Both the position numbers and the translations under genes were made by a program. The notes below the pieces were generated by a model, which ran no database searches, had not been told where the DNA came from, and was given only the letters and a program-made list of their open reading frames with translations. 64,000 nt of DNA from Lonicera japonica (taxonomy: Eukaryota > Streptophyta > Magnoliopsida > Dipsacales > Caprifoliaceae): the NCBI GenBank assembly GCA_021464415.1, contig CM038467.1, positions 45,879,715-45,943,714 of the forward strand. Reading direction: 5' to 3'. This document shows, in pieces, positions 58,508 to 64,000 of this stretch; the first letter of the stretch is position 1; every line of letters starts with the position of its first letter.

Positions 58508-59329
58508 CTATACTTATCCGTAGTCCACATTAGCATGACTTATCCACAGTCTTAATTATACTATTTTTACATTATACTACTCATTTATTTGAGCTTAAAG
58601 AAGCTATTCATTCTTTCCTATATGGTAACCTTTATCTATCCATAATATTAGACACAGAGACTTAAAATTTAGTTAAGTGAAGCTTTAAGCCAATATTAGG
58701 ATAAAAGTCATCCAAGTCATCTAAGTGTTATTACCGAATTAGAAACAACCAAAGCAATCTAGCATATGGAACTGGAAATATAATGGGATATGACTCTAAT
58801 AGCAAGACAATTTAGATTATCATTGAAATTCCTATTTAGATCAACGAATTCATGCCAAAAGCTAATGAAACAATAGTCTTCATTTTATCATAAAATCAAT
58901 TTCATTCATCAAATTTTAAACTTCACAAAAACAATTTGAACACAACTCTTCAAGTCATGGAAATAAACAAAAAGAAACCCAAATTGCCAAAGAAAAATAA
59001 GCAATGAAATGCATACCCTCCCAACTTAAACGAAGCAATTTCCTCAATGCAAAGAGAACAAAAAGTGTTCCTAGAGTTTTTCTTAGGCTTTGATTTCTAT
59101 GAGACAAAAGAAGAGACAAAACAACAAAACTATACAAAGAAACAGGTTAGAATTAGCATTAGCAAAAAAACCATAATATTAAACCATTAAAACTGAGTTC
59201 TAAAGTTAACATCATGTTCAAATTCTAGTACAGCCCAAAAGCAAAATACTATGTAGAGTTTTTTAGGAAATATAACAATCACATGTCCAGAGGTGGGGGT
59301 GGGAGAAATCGACCATACAATGCCTCAAA
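58508..59329 (-). mobile_element. Non-coding internal region of element 3
   Basis: Homologous to the element 1 and 2 tails (tatggtaacctttatctatcc near 58621; cattttttatctaatattaag-type phrase). It includes the decayed stem-loop (59035-59050) and the purine tract tttaagttgggagggta on the minus strand (59014-59030). Confidence 0.65.
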
Positions 59330-60406
59330 CTATTGGCGTATGAACTCTTGCTGGGCCGCCATCTGAGCAGCCATCTGTGCCTCAACTCGAGCCTTGACTC
59401 GAGTCACAATGTCCACCTCCAAACAGTCTTGGCACAGTGCCAAAATTTTAACCCTCTCATTAATCCTAGCAAAACCTGTATGAATCAAAGCATTCATATG
59501 TTCAAATTGTGCTCGAATCGACTCCATATTATAGTCTACCGGCCCTGAACTTGCTTTTCGGTGATGCCTCGAAGGACCTGGGATATCGGCTCCTACTTCT
59601 TCTGCACCCTCTTCTTCTTCAACACCTTGTGATGGTGCTGTTGAAGAACTTGGCTAGTTCTTTAACTGCCCAGCGGCTCAAGTCAGGGTGGACCTGTTGA
59701 GAGGTGCCCGATGCATTTTCTTTTCATCCTCATCCCTCTCCTGAACACCCTCCCTCAGACATATGTGGCGTAACAAATAACAGCGCTTGTTTGTAGCGAT
59801 CACATATAACAGATAAGCACGATATGGGTAAAGATGCTGGGTATAGGAAATTGGGTCCAATGCATTTGCAATCACAAGCCACATAGTCCAATACCGATCG
59901 GATAGATTATGTCAAGCAAATTGGGTACCAATTCACTCCATTTCCCTACCGGCTAAGAATGTGGCTAAGTCATTAGCCGAGGACTCTACATAATTGGTGC
60001 CATCAAAATATGGGAGGTCATGGGTAGTTTCGGGTAAAGCCAGAATTCTCGTGATCTCGCTCAAAACTTCTAGATTAAAACGAACCATTTTTCCATGCAC
60101 ATGAGCAATATATGTGCATATAGTGTTGGGAACTTGAATCAAACTCGTAGTAAATTCACGACAAATAGTAAGGTTGCATTATTTACCTACTTAGCGCAAG
60201 TAGTCGATCCATCCCGGATTTTGCTTGAAGGTTGGCCTTTGGGAAAAATTGTATAGAATCCCAATGAAGACTGTCCTTTCTATCACAACAGTTCAATTCT
60301 TGAAGGCGTAGTTCCACCAATCGAACTCTTAGTGGCTCCAGAAACCACAGTGGCCACCTCTTGCGGCTTGAAGAACAGTCTTTGTTGGAAGGTTAAAGGA
60401 TTCCAT
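59330..60406 (-). pseudogene. Athila env-position ORF (putative plant transposon protein domain), decayed
   Basis: A single minus-strand frame of about 359 codons from the ATG at 60404-60406, broken by at least six nonsense codons. It has ESFNLPTKTVLQAARGG at the start, then MVRFNLEVLSEITRILALPE and YPYRAYLLYVIATNKRC. These fit the domain annotated in plants as putative plant transposon protein, which lies after pol in many Athila elements. It ends in an Ala/Gln-rich coiled-coil-like tail (KARVEAQMAAQMAAQQEF). Function unknown; an envelope role has been proposed for this position but I see no membrane segment here. Confidence 0.65.
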
Positions 60407-60601
60407 GGATGTGTATTACGGTGCTTTGTAGGGGAATAAGATGAGAAAATTTGAGATTGGAGTGGCTAGGGCTCGAAATGGATGTGAAGACAAAGAAAAT
60501 AGGATCTTAAGGTGGGTTTGATGATTTGGGTGCACAATTGGATGATTTGAGGAGTGATTTTAGGTGGGGAAGGATGTAAATGGTGTTTGGGGAGGAGTTG
60601 G

Positions 60602-63308
60602 TGTAACACCCCATATTTCACTTCTGAGCCATTTCCTCTCTTAAAGCCCATTTCAAGCCAAATACCCGTTCAAGGAGTCAATTTTTTTTTCGGGGCCTCC
60701 GTAGTTGATACAATACTTCCAATAATCCATTTCTATATTATTAAATATGTGTGCATGGTTAGAAAGAGTTTTTGGAAATTTTCAGCGAAAAATTGAATTT
60801 TTTGCCGAAATGAGTTTTTGGCTAGTTTTGGAAGTCCATAACTTTCTCATTCCCCTCTACAAACTTCATGTTGAGGCTGAGTCAAGTTGAAGTCATTTCG
60901 AAGGTCGAAACAGGCCGCGAAAAGTGAAGTTTTTAACCAAAATAAAAAAATTTTAAACGTTAGATTTTGTGACCTTTAATCGATAAGAGGGTGCCTGGGT
61001 TTTAGACCCATTCTTCCTCACCTTCGTTCATTTATTCTTGTTCTTCTCTCTTTTCCATCCTTTTTGCTTATTTTCTTTTGTTAGCTAGAGAGAGAGGTGT
61101 AAGAGCTTAAGAGAGTTAGAGAGGGATGTTCTAAGGTCTCTCAACCCACACCAAATCCCCACCACCATCTTCATTGTCTCCCTCCTCTCCATTTCCACCA
61201 TTTCCAGGGCTTGGAAGCTCACAATTGGGAATTTCGGAATTGGTGCTTCGCCGAATCGATCCAGAGCTTGAAAGCTTCGATTGTCAGCCTGACTAATGTG
61301 GGAACACTAATACCTAAGCTCAATTTTAACTATCATGTGTTCCCTCTTTATTTTTAAAGTAAATTGTTGGATTTTTCCTTAAGGTAATTGATGTGCACAT
61401 GTATGGGGTATTGGGTTATGATTTATTCTTATTTTGCTTGGACTATACATGTATTTGTTGCTATTTCACCTTATTGTGAAGTAATCTCATTATATACTAA
61501 ATGATTATAAGTTTTATGCCGATACCCATTAGCGCGTATACTCGGGTTTAGCTTATATAAATGTCTTGTTATGATTTTGGTAGGGAAGTTGCATTAGATG
61601 TGACTTATATGATGATTAAATGTTGATTGGCGTCTTGGTAGTTATAAATAATATTGTCCCTAGTCGTGTTGTCGAGTTAGTGAGGAGTGGATATGTAGTA
61701 TACACATGATATCCCCTTTTATACAATAATGAGATAATAAGAACTTATGGCATATATTTATATACTTAGTATATGAGATGAATTATCCAAATTATCTTTA
61801 GGGTGATGTAGATAATATATGTATGCCATTGAAATTACTATTTTTTTCACTTTGGTGGGCTTAACTTGTATTTCCTCTACGAAAAGTTATGGTGATTGTA
61901 TCCATGAGATACAATTGTTATTAGTTGGACAAATTTCTTGGTGGATAGTGTCTTATCAAAACAAGGCTTTATCTCAAATGGGTTATTGGCCCACTGATTA
62001 GAGTTGGAGGTTTCATGGATATAAACTCGTAAGGTGCAATTGCTTCTTGATGGCATATGTATATTGGATACACTTTGAGTTGAGATGGCGATGAGAATAT
62101 ATATATATATATATGATTATTAACTCATTTTCCTGGTGTGGATGTAAATGAATTGAAGCATGCCTTTGGTAGACAGAGATACCCTTGAGATATATACGAT
62201 GTGTATATGTATATGTGTGTGACGTGTATCTTTTATTAGTCTATTCTTTTAAGAATATTTTCTCTATTATTATTGTTTTGATTTTAAGGCACTAATGGTT
62301 TATGGGGTTGACCTAGCCTTGGTGGCTACATACCCTGGTCCATGTAGAGGGACCCCGCTTTCAGAGCGGCATACTCTATGATCTGTAGGGGGACCCCGCG
62401 ATGCGGCATACCCTACACCATCTAGGTGGTCCACAGGGGGACCCAGCCTTGGGGGCTGCATACCCTGGACTTGGGGGCTTAGATCCGCATCGCAGTGCAT
62501 TGTTGAGTAAACCTTAGATGTTAGATGGTTGGATACGAGATAAGCAGTTGAATGAGATTAGTGCCTAAGTCTGTTTTATGACTATAATTCTTTCTTTAAT
62601 TTATCATACTTTGGAGATATATATATATCTTGGTATTACAATTACATACATCTGGTTAATACTTTTGAATACATGCTTTCTTGTATTTTTCGGGATGGGG
62701 TAACACTTGGTACGCATTGGCGTAGATATACACGCATGATCATAACAAAACTATTTTCATTATAATGCATCGCATGCATGGTTTTAGAAATTATTTTGTA
62801 TACAAAACCTTGTAGTTTCCACTGAGCCCGTGTTTGGCTCACTCTTATTTTTCAACAGTTTTGCAGGTACTTCTTTGGGGAGATGCGAGTATGGATTAGA
62901 ACCTCTGATGACCATGAACCATCTTAGTCATCCGAGGATGACTTGTGACTTAAGAATTATGTGTATTTATTACCATTCGTATTGTTTGTATTATTAAATT
63001 GTATTCATTTCAATTCATATGATTTGTAAATGCCTTTTATATAATTTGGGACCTCGTTTGAGGAATTGCCTTATAATGGTTTATTAATTTTCATTTGACT
63101 TAAAGGTGTGGAGTTAAAGTTTTAGATAAACTTTATTTTCATATTTACAAATTTGGTTTTGTTAAAAATATGAACTCCACATGCCGTTTTTTTTTTTTTT
63201 TTTTTTTTAAATGTGGCCTTGTATGATATTTTCGCCGCTGTCGCGTATGGCACCGTGATTAATTGGGTCCCGAAGGCCTAGACCTCATAACGGATTCGGG
63301 GTGTCACA
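60602..63308 (+). mobile_element. 5' LTR of a chromovirus-type Ty3/gypsy element (Tekay/Del-like)
   Basis: Begins TGTAACACCCC and ends GGGGTGTCACA, nearly inverted copies. Long LTRs with these ends are typical of Tekay/Del chromoviruses. A primer-site-like TTGGTATCAAATGAAGG follows at 63311. The TATA/transcription region and GA-rich tract lie near 61080-61125. A GC-rich block of repeats is at 62295-62480 and a T run at 63187-63209. The mate LTR is outside the window. Confidence 0.75.
62295..62480. repeat. GC-rich repeat block inside the chromovirus LTR
   Basis: Imperfect repeats of 'gggaccc.gc..tg..gc.gcatacccTgg' occur about four times (near 62305, 62350, 62390 and 62440). The block is strongly GC-rich and CpG-containing, compared with an AT-rich LTR. 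Confidence 0.65.
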
Positions 63309-64000
63309 AGTTGGTATCAAATGAAGGTTCGATTTTTCTTCGCGGGGTTCATGGGTAGATTCAAGTTTGCAAAAGTGAATTGAGTTGTGCCCCTCTTCCT
63401 TAACGTTTTATCCTGCGATAGGTTTTTCCCTACCGTTAAGCTACTGGAAAATGGAAGTATTCTTGAATGGAGTAACAACCTATAGCAGGTCATTTCCATT
63501 CTCGGATTTCTGTTTCTAATTACATTGTTAGACTTCATTTGTTATAATTTTGATCCTTAGCTCTTATTTCTCTTGTTTCGGACTAGCATTTTGTACTCGG
63601 GATTGGTTCTGCTATTAGATAAGCATCAGGAGACTATTGGATTATATTATAGTCTTCCGCCGGCCAACGGTTAACTATCTTATAAATCACCAGTTCACTG
63701 TTGCTACCAGAAGTTAGAACGTGGTATAATCATAGATAAGTGGCCATTAAAGTCCCATTCTTTGTGTTCACCGCATTGCATCGTATTTTGATTTTATCTA
63801 GGGGTGAACCTCGACTATTCTTATAATTCTTAGGATGGCAATATTCAAGTATTTGGTTTTGTAGTTCTGAGAGCGAGCTTTAGAGATTCGCCTTATTTTA
63901 GTAGGAGTGTATGGTGGAGTAGCTAGGCCTTTAGAAACCGCTTAGTGCAGAAACATTTGATTCTTACGCGTCCCTTTCTCACTCTTGTGGAATTCTTAGG
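63309..64000 (+). mobile_element. Leader of the chromovirus-type element
   Basis: Primer-site-like TTGGTATCAAATGAAGG at 63311-63327 (initiator tRNA-Met type, decayed after TGGTATCA), then non-coding leader. No gag frame before the window ends. Confidence 0.55.

Larger units (their letters stand above)
57226..60601 (-). mobile_element. Athila-type fragment on the minus strand (element 3)
   Basis: 3' LTR (57226-58507) followed, on its right, by internal 3' sequence homologous in reverse complement to 18060-18320 of element 1, then a decayed ORF. The internal part is cut at 60601 by a chromovirus-type LTR, so pol and the 5' LTR are not visible. Around 500 bp seems deleted between 58508 and 58600 compared with element 1, including the G-rich polypurine tract. 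Confidence 0.75.

Overview
This window is plant nuclear DNA, from a eudicot by the look of it: AT-rich and packed with nested LTR retrotransposons. A wall-associated-kinase-type receptor gene with plant introns lies among them. I cannot name the species. Family assignments rest on motifs I can read (gag, protease, RT, RNase H and integrase signatures, tRNA primer sites, LTR termini). No database search was run.

Layout. 1-2351: 3' end and 3' LTR of an Athila-like Ty3/gypsy element that enters from the left. 2352-9299: AT-rich spacer built from diverged duplicated modules, with a ~1.45-kb inverted duplication (3144-4615) and a foldback MITE (5753-6145). 9300-20856: complete Athila element 1, whose two LTRs differ by one base by eye. 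21100-39867: Athila element 2, older and with a catalytically damaged pol; its 3' LTR is split by a complete Ty1/copia element (31038-39393, minus strand, Sirevirus-like, perfect 5-bp target duplication). 39868-51250: more duplicated modules, carrying a Helitron (40661-42126), a GC-rich island of unknown origin (45795-46262), a MITE, an inverted-repeat-bounded element (47430-49360), a palindromic minisatellite and a truncated ribosomal protein eS25 pseudogene. 51344-55444: four-exon wall-associated receptor kinase-like gene with one in-frame TGA. 55670-56010: MITE. 57226-60601: minus-strand Athila fragment (element 3; 3' LTR plus a decayed ORF in the env-like position). 60602-64000: 5' LTR and leader of a chromovirus-type gypsy element that interrupts element 3 and runs off the window.

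History inferred from nesting and LTR divergence. Element 2 is older, with several percent LTR difference. The copia element jumped into it later, with roughly 1% LTR difference. Element 1 is the youngest. Both complete Athila polyproteins are single reading frames of about 1,790 codons with nonsense codons but no frameshift seen. Comparing them shows blocks of high and low similarity, which suggests recombination.

The most unusual signal is a family of perfect palindromes with the core TGATCGATCA. Element 1 has three evenly spaced pairs in the U3 of its LTR and another copy downstream of pol. Element 3 has three more in its LTR, with different but still self-complementary arms. Other notable items are the Helitron with a paralogous empty site, the inverted duplication, and repeated promoter-proximal modules that suggest a decayed tandem array upstream of the kinase gene.
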